Source of the DNA: Sphingobacterium corticibacterium
GTDB taxonomy: Bacteria > Bacteroidota > Bacteroidia > Sphingobacteriales > Sphingobacteriaceae
NCBI RefSeq assembly: GCF_004208525.1
Contig: NZ_SGIT01000001.1
Span: 1,550,001-1,614,000 of the forward strand
Length of the DNA: 64,000 bases
Reading direction: 5' to 3'
Translations under genes and position numbers: made by a program
Shown: piece by piece, positions 8,958 to 19,083 of the stretch
Position numbering within the stretch: position 1 is the first letter of the stretch
How the letters are laid out: each line of letters starts with the position of its first letter
The notes under the pieces: generated by a model
The model's database searches: none
What the model saw: only the letters and a program-made list of their open reading frames with translations
What the model was told of the DNA's origin: nothing

Positions 8958-10310
8958 TTAAAAAGTTATAGGGTTTCCGATATAATAATCAATGACCTTT
9001 CCGCGAAATACCATTTCGTATTTACGACGGATCATTTCAAATTCTGCGCTGTTCATATTTGTCTGTGCGGTAAACATTTCCATCGAATTGGCCATGCCCA
9101 CATCATAACGTTCCTTAATCGTTTCATAGGCTACTTTCGATGTATTGAAGGCTACCTGGGAAGCGAAATACTGCTTATTGGCAGATCTTAAATCCAAAAT
9201 AGCCTGAGCAATCGTTTTTTCCAGATTTCTGCGTGCCAGTGCTTCTTCATTTTCCGCTTGTAAATAGCCTATCTTTGCTTTATTCACCGCTACTTTTGTC
9301 CGGTTGTTATTAAAGATCGGGACTTGCAGACTGATTCCCCCTTGAAAAGACTTATTTTCATTAATCTGGTTATAAAACTTCATTTGTTCTCCCGTAATAA
9401 TGTCTGTTGCCCTAGAGGAATAATTTGTTCCGTACCCTGCATTTAGGCTTAGCGAAGGGTAATAAGCGCCTTTCGCGATATCAATATTTTTGAGTGCCAA
9501 TTCCTTATAGTAGCTGGCCTGTTCAATAGCTGGCTGGGTCAGCAACGCTTTTTTAAACACGTCATCGAAAGACGTAATCGCATATTCCGCCATAATATCC
9601 GCAATACTAGGTCTTTCCAGCGTAAAAGTGGTATCGGGAGACAGTTCCATCAATTGTTTCAAATTGAGCAGTGATAATTCATAGGCATTTTCAGACGACA
9701 TAATGTTCAGTTCATCCGTTGCCACTTGGTTTTCGGCTTGCGCCAAATCAGCTAATGTTTTGTTTCCGACTTGGAACTGGATACTATCCTGCCGCAACTG
9801 TTCACGAGAAAGTTTAACTTGTTGTACAGCCGCTTCAAATAATTCACCATTCGTAATGGCTTCCAAGTAGTTCGTTACGACGGACAATATCAAATCATTT
9901 TTGACTTTCTCCACTTCCGTGGCATCAACAGCGAGTTGGATTTTATTCGCTTTGATTTGGTTGACTTTTTGAAAGCCCTGAAATATCGCTACACTGGAAG
10001 ACAATTGCCCGCCCGCACTCGTTGTCCAATCATTTCCACGAATCAACTGCCCCGAAGTTTGATCAAATGTCAAACCATAATTATAAGTATTGCTAACACC
10101 AACACTCAAATTCGGATACAATTCCGATTTCGATTGATAAAGATTCTGCTCACTGATCTGATACCCAAATTCGGCTTGTTTAATTTGTAGATTACGTTCT
10201 AATGTTGTCTCTACGGCCTCCTGTAATGTTACTTGTGCATATCCTATGGGAACCTCTATAACGAACAAAATGAAGAATAATACAATATAATAGGATATTT
10301 TTCGTGTCAT
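8958..10310 (-). CDS. TolC family outer membrane efflux protein
   Basis: This 450-residue protein has a signal peptide (residues about 1-25) and two tandem OEP repeats. Typical segments are VTLQEAVETTLERNLQIKQAE, the helical VVTNYLEAITNGELFEAA and, in the second half, AKGAYYPSLSLNAGYG and VPIFNNNRTK. It forms the outer-membrane duct of a tripartite exporter. It precedes the adaptor gene by 10 bases in one operon. Confidence 0.92.
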   Translation of the reverse strand: MTRKISYYIVLFFILFVIEVPIGYAQVTLQEAVETTLERNLQIKQAEFGYQISEQNLYQSKSELYPNLSVGVSNTYNYGLTFDQTSGQLIRGNDWTTSAGGQLSSSVAIFQGFQKVNQIKANKIQLAVDATEVEKVKNDLILSVVTNYLEAITNGELFEAAVQQVKLSREQLRQDSIQFQVGNKTLADLAQAENQVATDELNIMSSENAYELSLLNLKQLMELSPDTTFTLERPSIADIMAEYAITSFDDVFKKALLTQPAIEQASYYKELALKNIDIAKGAYYPSLSLNAGYGTNYSSRATDIITGEQMKFYNQINENKSFQGGISLQVPIFNNNRTKVAVNKAKIGYLQAENEEALARRNLEKTIAQAILDLRSANKQYFASQVAFNTSKVAYETIKERYDVGMANSMEMFTAQTNMNSAEFEMIRRKYEMVFRGKVIDYYIGNPITF

Positions 10311-10369
10311 TTGATTAATTAAGCATAAAATGATTTTTAAATTTGGGACAAAAATCTGATATTATCAAC

Positions 10370-10978
10370 ATGTATTTTGTTACAGCGCCTTTTTTTTTAA
10401 GATGGTACTATCCAAAGGTAACGTTCAATAAGTCTAGAAAACAACGGAAAGTATACTTGACTTTCGACGACGGCCCGATTCCGGAGGTTACGCCTTTTAT
10501 ATTGGACACGCTTGCTGAACATCAGATCAAAGCTACTTTTTTTTGCGTTGGGGATAATATTGAAAGGAACAGGGCAATCTATGAACGTATCCTCGCAGAA
10601 GGACATCAGGTTGGTAATCACACCTACAATCACTTACGAGGATGGGATACCGAGGACAATGTTTATCTAGATAATATTGCAAAATGCCAGCAATTAACAG
10701 GTACGACCTTATTTCGTCCGCCTTATGCACGTGCAAAAAAATCACAGTTAAATGTATTGCACGACACCTATGAGGTGGTGTTTTGGGATGTACTATCCGG
10801 TGATTTCGATGAGCAGATCAGCCCGGAAAAATGTTATCAAAATGTGATTCGACATGTCAAAAATGGTTCGATTATCGTCTTCCACGACAATATCAAAGCG
10901 TTGCCTCGCGTAACGTATGCATTGCCTAAATTAATTGCTTATCTCAAGCGATTAGGGTACGATTTTGGAGCGTTGTAG
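10370..10978 (+). CDS. Polysaccharide deacetylase (NodB fold)
   Basis: This carbohydrate esterase family 4 protein has about 202 residues from the ATG at 10370, which removes a nine-residue extension from a more distant start. The NodB motifs are present: TFDDGP (catalytic Asp and metal Asp), GNHTYNH (metal His pair), RPPYAR, and a late FHDN. There is no obvious signal peptide. It probably deacetylates N-acetylated glycans or peptidoglycan. It is transcribed divergently from the TolC/adaptor operon. Confidence 0.88.
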   Translation: MYFVTAPFFLRWYYPKVTFNKSRKQRKVYLTFDDGPIPEVTPFILDTLAEHQIKATFFCVGDNIERNRAIYERILAEGHQVGNHTYNHLRGWDTEDNVYLDNIAKCQQLTGTTLFRPPYARAKKSQLNVLHDTYEVVFWDVLSGDFDEQISPEKCYQNVIRHVKNGSIIVFHDNIKALPRVTYALPKLIAYLKRLGYDFGAL

Positions 10979-11265
10979 CTCATCGTTGCGTCAGCTGTCA
11001 TTATTAATCGTCCATCTTGCCATTCAGCTGGTCCAAAAAGCATCGTTTTTGGCGCATTGTTAATACCTTTTGCGCTATAAGTGATGCAAAACGGTAAGTA
11101 TGGACTCACCCTAAAATACACGTTGATGTCTCGTAACCGTCTTTTTTCAACTAAAAAAGCATGCAAGGGGGGCTATTGGGGTCACCAACTATTTTTCGTA
11201 TGGCGAGGGGCATTGAAGGTTTGGATCAATATTACTTATGAGCTACCAAGACGCAGGCATTCCCC
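10979..11265. other. 287-bp intergenic stretch, possible decayed coding sequence
   Basis: No confident gene is seen between the deacetylase and the DUF4249 lipoprotein. On the minus strand an open frame (about 11166-10939) encodes a protein-like string with segments such as MLFGPAEWQDGRLIMTAD. It lacks a promoter or a recognisable family and runs into the deacetylase 3' end. It could be the tail of a decayed gene. No hairpin terminator is evident. Confidence 0.3.
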
Positions 11266-12096
11266 CTACGGCATCGAAATAGAACTATCCTCAAGACTGT
11301 CCCAATCAAAATCCATGTCCATAATCTGCAATCGAAATTCCTGTGCGGAAGCGACCGAAAAATAACCCAGCGCATTATTGGAAATATTCGATGTAGGGTT
11401 TGCCGGGGCAGCAGAACCGGGATTTGTACTTTGGTATTCATTCCAATAATCAAATACCTTTTCATCTATGCAATAACGCCGCACCGAAATATAATCTCCC
11501 GGATTCAACTCCGCATCCAAATCAGAAACCTGGTGTGTGACATATAGTCCATCATTGAATTTATCTTGAAACACCGTAGAGAAGCGATAATTTGCATCAT
11601 TTATCGAGATGTCGTACTTATAATAATTAGCTATGTCAGAAGGGTCATTAAATTTGAAAGTCGCAAAATAATAGCTATCTCCAAGAATATTTTCACGGAC
11701 AATACCCGTAGAATCGACGTCTACATAGGTAGGCATATAACAGGAAGAATGAAACGATCCCCCTTCCGCTTCCACATATAAAGAATAGATTTGTTCCGGT
11801 ACCGGCGTAAAATCTCTGGCTACATAATTCCCATCTCGTTCGTGCTGAAAATTATGATATCCTCCCCTACTATCTAGTACAAGTACAACCGCATCGGTCA
11901 CAGCAACCGAGTTCACCGGTTCGTTAAACGCCACTGTTTTCGATACTCTTATACGTTGTGTAGACTGTAAATTCGAGAGGTTTGCTTCAATCACCACCCG
12001 GGGATCTGCATCGTTCAAGTTCACATCAATTATTTCTTCGCAGCCCGAAAAAAATAACAATGTACATAATATATAGATGTAGCGTTGAATATTCAT
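11266..12096 (-). CDS. DUF4249 domain-containing lipoprotein
   Basis: This lipoprotein of about 276 residues (lipobox LFFSGC, then EEIIDVNLND) belongs to DUF4249, a Bacteroidota family encoded beside TonB-dependent receptors. The start is placed at the ATG at 12096 because it gives a proper signal peptide and lies 4 bases after the receptor's stop region. A longer frame adds 15 residues without signal character. Partner receptors are of the SusC-like transporter type, so this is probably a surface-exposed accessory lipoprotein. The substrate is unknown. Confidence 0.85.
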   Translation of the reverse strand: MNIQRYIYILCTLLFFSGCEEIIDVNLNDADPRVVIEANLSNLQSTQRIRVSKTVAFNEPVNSVAVTDAVVLVLDSRGGYHNFQHERDGNYVARDFTPVPEQIYSLYVEAEGGSFHSSCYMPTYVDVDSTGIVRENILGDSYYFATFKFNDPSDIANYYKYDISINDANYRFSTVFQDKFNDGLYVTHQVSDLDAELNPGDYISVRRYCIDEKVFDYWNEYQSTNPGSAAPANPTSNISNNALGYFSVASAQEFRLQIMDMDFDWDSLEDSSISMP

Positions 12097-12100
12097 ATCA

Positions 12101-14419
12101 TCAGAATTTAAAATTCCACGTAACAGATGGAATGATACCAAAGAGCGCTATCTTATAGGCTTCCGTTATATTTGTATTGTTCTTGTTCTCCCGAAAGTCG
12201 ATAATATAGGCGTTCCTTCGATTGTAAGCATTGTATAAACCAAATGTCCAACTTGAGCGAAAGCGCTTATCCGATAGAACCGGCTCGTAAGTAGCCGATA
12301 AATCCAATCGATGATAATTGGGCATTCGGTAGCCATTCCTTTCTGTATAATAGAACATGGTTTTTCCGTCCACTTCATATTTACCGCTTGGAAACGTCAC
12401 CGCATTTCCGGTGTAGTACACAAACGTGGCTCCCAGCGTCCATTTCTTCGATAATTCATACATACTGACCACCGAAACATCATGCGTTCTATCCTGACGT
12501 GCCCTAAACCATTGGCCATGATCAATTTCATCAAACTTACGTTCACTTCTGGCAAGCGTATAACTAATCCATCCGTGCAGCTTACCCGTACTTTTCCGAA
12601 GATACGCTTCAACACCATAGGCCCTTCCGATTCCGTACAGCAGATCCCCCTCCAGATACTGGTTTGCTTGCAGATCTGCCCCGTTTCGGAAATCTATCTG
12701 GTTGTCCATGTGTTTATAATAAGTCTCTAACGAAAATTCATATCGGTTGTCTTTGAAATTCCGGAAATATCCGACCGCAACTTGGTCTGCAATTTGGGGT
12801 TTGATATTCAAACTACTCACCACATATTGGTCAGTAGGCAAACTTGCGGTCGTATTGGTCAATTGATGTAGGTTTTGCGCAATACGGTTATACGACGCTT
12901 TGATACTATGCTGCTCATTCAGCAGAAAACTGGCCGAAAACCGTGGTTCGACGTTCAAATAATGCTTTGCAACCGTCCCTCTCCCGTAATATTGCTCTGC
13001 GACAGCTTCGCCGTCATCATCATACGTATAAAATGTACCCGGCCCCATCACCATAAAATCGGTAACACGAAGTCCATATAGTACCGAAAGCCAATCAATA
13101 GGACTCCAGGTATGCGATACATACGCAGCTACTTCTACGCCCTGACGATTGTCGACATCAATGGAATTAACGGATGTATTCTCGCCTGCCGTTATACTTG
13201 CCGGATAAATAGATTGTTGTAAAGCATGAACACCAAAACGCCACGTACTTATCGGATTTTGATAATAGGAAAAATCCTGTTTGAAATTCCAATTACGAAT
13301 TTTAGATGCTATACCAAAGTTACTATCATCGCTGGACACCTGCACATTATAAGTGAAATCACTGTAAATCAAGGAAGTGTTACTAAATAACTTATCACTA
13401 AAAATATGATTCCATCGTACAGTTGCCGTAGCATTTCCCCAATCAAAATTAAAGAGATCGGAATAGCCTAAATCATCCTTACCAAAATAGCCCGATAGAT
13501 AAAGTGTATTTTTATCATTAAACCTAAAATTGAGTTTCGCGTTGAGGTCATAGAAATAAAGCTTACTTTTATTGACATCATCATCGTTTGACAGTTTCAG
13601 GAACATATCCGCGTAAGTTCGACGTCCGCTGATCATAAACGAGCTTTTATCTTTGATTAATGGAGCTTCTACTTTCAGACGGGAAGCGATAAGACCTATC
13701 CCTCCTTCTGTCGTCATTTTTTTTTGGTTTCCATCCAGCATCGCAATGTCTAAAACCGACGATATACGTCCGCCAAATTGAGACGGGATCCCACCTTTAT
13801 AAAGCTGCACATCCTTAATCGCATCCGAGTTGAAAGTAGAGAAGAATCCCAACAAATGCGAAGCATTGTATACCGTTGCTTCATCAAGCAAAATAAGATT
13901 TTGGTCACCCCCACCACCGCGGACATAAAAATTGGATGACCCCTCTCCGCCACTCTGTACCCCCGGCAATAACTGTATCGTCTTTAACAAATCTCTTTCT
14001 CCAAAAACCACCGGAACATTTTTAACTTCTTCCATCGTAAAGTTAAGCACACCCATTTGTGGATTAGAGACGTTATCGTCCTTCCGCTCTGCCGAAACAA
14101 CAACTTCCTCTATTGTATTATTCCCTCGACGGAGTTCTACATTCAGCCGATGGCTGTCACTTATATCTATCTCTTCCAAATGGGATTGGTAACCGACGTA
14201 ACTAAAGGTGACCCGATGTTTTCCCTCCGACAGCGCCAACGAGTAAAAGCCATACGCATTGGTGCTTGCTGCTTGCAGACCCGGCTCTACCGATACAACC
14301 GCACCAATTAACGTTTCCCCAGACTCGGCATCCCGAATGACGCCATTGAGCACCACCTGTTGTGCAAACGCATTTATACTACCAAACAGAACCGCAAAAA
14401 TCAACCACAACCTATTCAT
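12101..14419 (-). CDS. TonB-dependent receptor with carboxypeptidase-regulatory-like N-domain
   Basis: This 772-residue outer-membrane protein has a signal peptide and a CarboxypepD_reg-like beta-sandwich (about 22-105, with LNGVIRDAESGETLIGA). A plug domain follows (about 115-230, including VPVVFGERDLLKTIQLLPGV and SNFYVRGGGGDQNLILLDEA), then a 22-strand barrel. It imports a large substrate using TonB energy. The DUF4249 gene follows at once, the usual pairing. The substrate cannot be read from sequence, and no polysaccharide-utilisation enzymes are adjacent. Confidence 0.92.
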   Translation of the reverse strand: MNRLWLIFAVLFGSINAFAQQVVLNGVIRDAESGETLIGAVVSVEPGLQAASTNAYGFYSLALSEGKHRVTFSYVGYQSHLEEIDISDSHRLNVELRRGNNTIEEVVVSAERKDDNVSNPQMGVLNFTMEEVKNVPVVFGERDLLKTIQLLPGVQSGGEGSSNFYVRGGGGDQNLILLDEATVYNASHLLGFFSTFNSDAIKDVQLYKGGIPSQFGGRISSVLDIAMLDGNQKKMTTEGGIGLIASRLKVEAPLIKDKSSFMISGRRTYADMFLKLSNDDDVNKSKLYFYDLNAKLNFRFNDKNTLYLSGYFGKDDLGYSDLFNFDWGNATATVRWNHIFSDKLFSNTSLIYSDFTYNVQVSSDDSNFGIASKIRNWNFKQDFSYYQNPISTWRFGVHALQQSIYPASITAGENTSVNSIDVDNRQGVEVAAYVSHTWSPIDWLSVLYGLRVTDFMVMGPGTFYTYDDDGEAVAEQYYGRGTVAKHYLNVEPRFSASFLLNEQHSIKASYNRIAQNLHQLTNTTASLPTDQYVVSSLNIKPQIADQVAVGYFRNFKDNRYEFSLETYYKHMDNQIDFRNGADLQANQYLEGDLLYGIGRAYGVEAYLRKSTGKLHGWISYTLARSERKFDEIDHGQWFRARQDRTHDVSVVSMYELSKKWTLGATFVYYTGNAVTFPSGKYEVDGKTMFYYTERNGYRMPNYHRLDLSATYEPVLSDKRFRSSWTFGLYNAYNRRNAYIIDFRENKNNTNITEAYKIALFGIIPSVTWNFKF

Positions 14420-14427
14420 CTACCGGT

Positions 14428-15243
14428 CTATTTCTTAGCATTTTGATCTTGAAAACATTGTGCAAAAAAAGCCATCTGAAAATCTATCGAGCGTGCCCAA
14501 TATTCGCCGTTATGTTTACCCGGCATCGTCAGATAATGATGCGGTATATTCATATACGTAAGCTTTTCATGTAATTTATTGTTTACCTCAAAAAAGAAAT
14601 CTTCTGTTCCACAGTCTATAAATAACTGAAGCGATTGGGGTTTAACAAGATGCGTCAATTCGATAACCGTATGGGCATTCCAAACCGCTGGTTTTTCATG
14701 ATAGTCGCCAAGACGTTTTTTCATGCTCCAGTTATTGGGAAAAGGCCGAATATCTACACCACCGGAGGTACTACCTGCAAAAGCAAATAGATCCTGATGG
14801 CGAAACGCTAGGTACAAAGCGCCATGCCCTCCCATACTCAATCCCGTTATTGCACGATTGACGCGGTCAGACCCGACTTTATATTGTCGTTCAACGAAAG
14901 GTATAAGTTCTTTGGTAATAAATGTTTCATATTGATAATCGGTAGTTTCCGTATCCCAATACCAACTATCGAAACCGCCATCTGGACAAACGACCATATA
15001 TCCATAGGTATCGACAAGCTGTTTGATATGGGGAGCAGTCTGCACCCAACTCGCATAATTACCCGAGTAGCCATGTAGCAAATAAAGTGTCGACGTTGCT
15101 TTTTTATTTTCCGGAGAAATAACAACCGCTTTGATGTCTTTGCTCATTCGTACACTCTGTACGGTAATCGTATCGACAGTTGCGGCATGTAATGGTAACA
15201 TACCAGCGATTGTCACTAGCAAAAGAAAAATATATTTCATCAT
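14428..15243 (-). CDS. Secreted alpha/beta-hydrolase esterase (esterase D/feruloyl-esterase-like)
   Basis: This 271-residue protein has a signal peptide (residues 1-20) and the putative-esterase fold. YLLHGYSGNYASW forms the oxyanion side, GLSMGGHGALYLA carries the nucleophile serine, an Asp lies in IDCGTEDFFF and a His in MPGKHNGEYW. Relatives include S-formylglutathione hydrolases, feruloyl and acetylxylan esterases and mycolyltransferases. The export signal favours a periplasmic or extracellular esterase. It lies 8 bases upstream of the TonB receptor gene, suggesting joint expression. Confidence 0.88.
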   Translation of the reverse strand: MMKYIFLLLVTIAGMLPLHAATVDTITVQSVRMSKDIKAVVISPENKKATSTLYLLHGYSGNYASWVQTAPHIKQLVDTYGYMVVCPDGGFDSWYWDTETTDYQYETFITKELIPFVERQYKVGSDRVNRAITGLSMGGHGALYLAFRHQDLFAFAGSTSGGVDIRPFPNNWSMKKRLGDYHEKPAVWNAHTVIELTHLVKPQSLQLFIDCGTEDFFFEVNNKLHEKLTYMNIPHHYLTMPGKHNGEYWARSIDFQMAFFAQCFQDQNAKK

Positions 15244-15255
15244 TCCCCGCTTTCT

Positions 15256-15897
15256 TTACAAACCACCTGTAAATGCCGACAATATACGAGGATATTGCTC
15301 CGCATCTTTCGCCCAAATTTTAAAGGAGCGGTTATACAAATTCAATTCTGCAAACACCTCCGCTTCTTCACCGATACTGTTGGCAAAAAATAATTTAAAT
15401 GCATAGGTCCCATTTCCTGTTAAATCCACTGCCGTTTTATTGGAAGAGAATACAAGCGGCTCGAGTATCGCATCTGTCATCCCACCATCAACTGGCTGTT
15501 TGTACAAAGTCGCGACAGCCTTTACAAATCTGTCAGACTCTTCGCCGACCGAGCTAAATTTAATAGCACCTTCGTGGAAGGCCTTTTCCTCATTTACATT
15601 TCCATCTTCAAAGACACCACCCGGGATATCTTTGGTTATTTCAATCTGCAACCCCAGTGTATCCGTATCGTTCAACGATTTCCCAACATACACTATAGAG
15701 GAATCGGTTTCTGTGGAGTTGACCAACGACAAGAATATTGCCGGATTATCCGTCGTAGACGTTGCGACATACTGCCCAAGATTAGCCGTTAAAGCATCTT
15801 CTGTGGCATGCTCATTCCCTTTTTGATTATTTCCGCAGCTTGTTAATGTTGATGCCAACATCATGACGGCTACTGCCTGTAAAAATGTAGTTTTCAT
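15256..15897 (-). CDS. Uncharacterised lipoprotein
   Basis: This 213-residue protein has a clear SPII signal (lipobox STLTSC, then GNNQKGNEH). The mature region is beta-rich with no motif I recognise. It is the first gene of the reverse-strand set with the esterase (12-base gap), TonB receptor and DUF4249 lipoprotein, so it is probably a cell-envelope component used with them. Confidence 0.7.
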   Translation of the reverse strand: MKTTFLQAVAVMMLASTLTSCGNNQKGNEHATEDALTANLGQYVATSTTDNPAIFLSLVNSTETDSSIVYVGKSLNDTDTLGLQIEITKDIPGGVFEDGNVNEEKAFHEGAIKFSSVGEESDRFVKAVATLYKQPVDGGMTDAILEPLVFSSNKTAVDLTGNGTYAFKLFFANSIGEEAEVFAELNLYNRSFKIWAKDAEQYPRILSAFTGGL

Positions 15898-15997
15898 CTG
15901 TATATATCGTTTTATTTGAACGTCTTCGTGTAACCTTCTTAACCTTTTAAAACTTTAACTTCCTAACTTTAAAAAAAGCAAAATACGAATAAATTGC

Positions 15998-18946
15998 TTA
16001 CCGTACCAAAGCATCATATAATATTTCTACGGGATGATAGGATTTTCGTCCGGTGCCATCCTTAATCTGATGCCTACAGGATGTTCCCGCAGCAGCAATA
16101 AGGGTTTGCTCATCCGTGGCGCGTACCGCTGGCAACAGTACGAGCTCTCCTACTTTCATCGACACCTCATAGTGCTCTTCTTCGTATCCGAAAGATCCTG
16201 CCATTCCACAGCAACCTGAAGGAATAATTTCTACACTATAATTTTGGGGAAACGATAATAATTTCTCTGTATAGCCAACCAGGTGAAATGCTTTTTGATA
16301 ACAGTGCCCATGCAACTTGACCTTCTTCGCCGCTTTTGTAAACTGTTCCTGCTGAATCTCACCCACTTCCATTTCCCTAACAAGAAATTCATCAATCATC
16401 AAGGTGCGATTGGCTAACTTGCTCGCTGCCTCGTGCAAATGCGCCCCAACCAAATCAACATATTCATCCCGAAAGGTGATAATGGCAGACGGCTCTATTC
16501 CCAAAAGCGGTGTATCTTCCGTTATCAGATCCTTTAATAGCTCCACATTTCTTTCCGCTATTTCCTTCGCTTCTTTTACAAAACCTTTGGATAAATATGT
16601 CCGTCCACTTTCCACGTGCTTGGGTATAATGACTTCGTACCCCAATGAGGTGAGCAGTTTATGTGCCGTTATACCAATAGCGGTATCGTTGTATTCCGTA
16701 AATTCATCACTGAACAGGTACACTTTTCGCCTACGGTTTTGTGTGGGTTGCTTCCGCGCCCATCTGGACAACGTCGTGAAATGAACAGTCGGCAACGAAC
16801 GTTTAGGCGCAAATCCAACCACCGATTTTACCATATTTGCAAAAAATGGGGTTTTAACGACCAAATTATAGATTGGCGCAACATACGAACCCAACCGTTG
16901 ACTTTTGGTAAAATTGGCGATCACCATCGAACGGAAAGGCACCCCATGCGCATCATAATAATGCTGCAAAAACTCCGCTTTCATCTTGGCAACGTCTACA
17001 CGCGACGGACATTCACTTTTACAAGCCTTACAACTTAAGCATAAATCCATTACTTCTTTTATCTCCTCATGGTCAAACCGATTTGTTTTCGTCGAATTTG
17101 TCAGAAATTGACGGAGCATATTCGCCCTTGCGCGCGTAGTATCTTTTTCATTGCGGGTTGCCATAAAAGACGGGCACATCGTACCGCCCGTAATTTCTGT
17201 TTTCCGACAATCACCGGAACCAGAACATTTCTCCGCCAAGCGCAGAATCCCCTCATCTTTTGTAAAATCAAAATAGGTTTTTATCTGCTTCCCATCTACC
17301 ACCTTGTCATAACGCAATGACGTATCCATCGGTGGAGTATTGACAATCTTATTTGCATTGAATACACCATGCGGGTCAAAAATCGCCTTTGTTTCCTGCA
17401 GTAATTGATACACCTGTTCGCCCAACACTTTCCCAATAAACTCACCCCGCAAACGCCCATCACCATGTTCACCGCTCAACGATCCATTGTATTTCAACAC
17501 CAAATCCGTCGTACGCTCTAATATCGCACGGAACTTCTGACGCCCTTCTGTCGTTTTCAGATTGATAAACGGTTCGATATGTAATTCGCCCGCACCAGCG
17601 TGCGCATAATAGGAAGCATGCACATTTTCTTCTTTCAGCAAAACCTGTATATCGCTTACATACGCCGGCAGATCTTCCGGGGATACAGCACAATCTTCAA
17701 TCAGATTGACGGGCTGTTCATCGCCTGGCAGATTCCGTATCAAACCCAGTCCCGCCTTACGTACATCCCAAACCAGATTTGTTTGCTGTAGACCGACAAT
17801 AAAAGGATACGCATAACCCAACCCCTTCTCCACGAGGTCCTTTTTCAATGCCTCCGCTTTTTGGTAAAGTTCCGTCTCGTCATCTGCACGGAACTCGATA
17901 ATGAGTAATGCCTGTGGATCCCCTTCGATAAAAAAACGGTTATACTGATATGTAGGATGCCCTACCGTAAAGTCCAATATATATTTATCAACCAACTCCG
18001 AAGCTTCAGGATGGTGAGATAAAGCGACGATATTCCCTTTCATACATTCTACCATATCGGCAAAATGCACACACAACAAACCGATCTCCTTCGGTGGAAG
18101 TGGCATTAAACGTAACTTAGCTTCGGTCACAATACCTATCGTTCCTTCTGATCCCGCCAACAACTCACATAAATTAAATGGCTTCTCCTCGTCTACCAGA
18201 AAATCTAATGCATATCCCGTATTCCGTCGAGTCAATGTTTTTTTAGGGTAACCGGATACAATTGCCTGCTTATTTTCCGGAAGGGATAGCAACGTATTCA
18301 GTTTGCGATAAATTTCGCCTTCACGCGTCGAAGACGCCAGTTTTTCGAAAAGTCCGGCTTCATCCAACGCTTTAAAAACCACTTCTGACGTATCATCGAG
18401 CAGTACCTTAGCTTCCAACAAATTCTTGCGCGTATCCCCCCACACTATCGAATGCAAACCGGATGAATTGTTGCCGATCATACCGCCAACCATGGCACGG
18501 CTTGCTGTGGACGTTTCCGGACCGAACATCAATCCATACGGCCGGAGATAGCTATTGAGATCATCGCGGATCACACCGGGTTGCACGCGCACCCAACGCT
18601 CTTCCAGATTCAGTTCCAATATTTGGTTAAAACAGCGCGATACGTCAACGACAATACCACTTCCCACTACTTGCCCCGCAAGCGACGTACCCGCTGTCCG
18701 CGGAATGAGCGTCAAACGCTGTTCACCGGCGAACAAAATAAGTTTCTTCAGATCTTCTTTGCCTTGTGGAATGGCTACTGCAAGTGGAAGTTCTTGGTAT
18801 ACAGAAGCATCAGTGGCATAAGCCAACCGCATCGTCTGGTGTTTCGGGTTTTCGGGTAAATAAAACAACTCTCCCATCAATAGGGAAGATAGTCGGCTTA
18901 GTTCATGTATAATTTGCACGTTTGTTTTCGTATTTGACAGAAACAA
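15998..18946 (-). CDS. Fused FAD-linked oxidase and Fe-S dehydrogenase (D-lactate/2-hydroxyacid dehydrogenase-like)
   Basis: This 982-residue protein fuses two modules. The N-terminal half is an FAD_binding_4 oxidase (FAD motifs near residues 80-165, for example PRTAGTSLAGQVVGSGIVVD and MVGGMIGNNSSG), followed by an FAD-oxidase C domain with SGEHGDGRLRG near 500. The C-terminal half has ferredoxin-like cysteines (CSGSGDCRKT and CLSCKACKSECP) and a CCG domain (HGHCYQKA, then SGCCGMAGSFGYE). This is the architecture of YdiJ/GlcDF-like enzymes that oxidise D-lactate or another 2-hydroxyacid and pass electrons to the membrane. The exact substrate is uncertain. Confidence 0.88.
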   Translation of the reverse strand: MFLSNTKTNVQIIHELSRLSSLLMGELFYLPENPKHQTMRLAYATDASVYQELPLAVAIPQGKEDLKKLILFAGEQRLTLIPRTAGTSLAGQVVGSGIVVDVSRCFNQILELNLEERWVRVQPGVIRDDLNSYLRPYGLMFGPETSTASRAMVGGMIGNNSSGLHSIVWGDTRKNLLEAKVLLDDTSEVVFKALDEAGLFEKLASSTREGEIYRKLNTLLSLPENKQAIVSGYPKKTLTRRNTGYALDFLVDEEKPFNLCELLAGSEGTIGIVTEAKLRLMPLPPKEIGLLCVHFADMVECMKGNIVALSHHPEASELVDKYILDFTVGHPTYQYNRFFIEGDPQALLIIEFRADDETELYQKAEALKKDLVEKGLGYAYPFIVGLQQTNLVWDVRKAGLGLIRNLPGDEQPVNLIEDCAVSPEDLPAYVSDIQVLLKEENVHASYYAHAGAGELHIEPFINLKTTEGRQKFRAILERTTDLVLKYNGSLSGEHGDGRLRGEFIGKVLGEQVYQLLQETKAIFDPHGVFNANKIVNTPPMDTSLRYDKVVDGKQIKTYFDFTKDEGILRLAEKCSGSGDCRKTEITGGTMCPSFMATRNEKDTTRARANMLRQFLTNSTKTNRFDHEEIKEVMDLCLSCKACKSECPSRVDVAKMKAEFLQHYYDAHGVPFRSMVIANFTKSQRLGSYVAPIYNLVVKTPFFANMVKSVVGFAPKRSLPTVHFTTLSRWARKQPTQNRRRKVYLFSDEFTEYNDTAIGITAHKLLTSLGYEVIIPKHVESGRTYLSKGFVKEAKEIAERNVELLKDLITEDTPLLGIEPSAIITFRDEYVDLVGAHLHEAASKLANRTLMIDEFLVREMEVGEIQQEQFTKAAKKVKLHGHCYQKAFHLVGYTEKLLSFPQNYSVEIIPSGCCGMAGSFGYEEEHYEVSMKVGELVLLPAVRATDEQTLIAAAGTSCRHQIKDGTGRKSYHPVEILYDALVR

Positions 18947-19083
18947 AACTAATTAATTTGGTCAGCTTTTTCGAATTGTTTCGCTTTTTACAAAAACATT
19001 TGTTATCGACTATTAGAACGACTGTATATTTAAAATTTCTTATGCTTTCTAACTTTTTTCACCATGTCTATCAATATACTTGA

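Noticed and set aside
15440..15826. Plus-strand frame of 128 codons opposite the lipoprotein gene
   Set aside because: The opposite strand encodes a protein with a clear lipoprotein signal; this frame is Ser/Pro/Thr-rich with no signals of its own.
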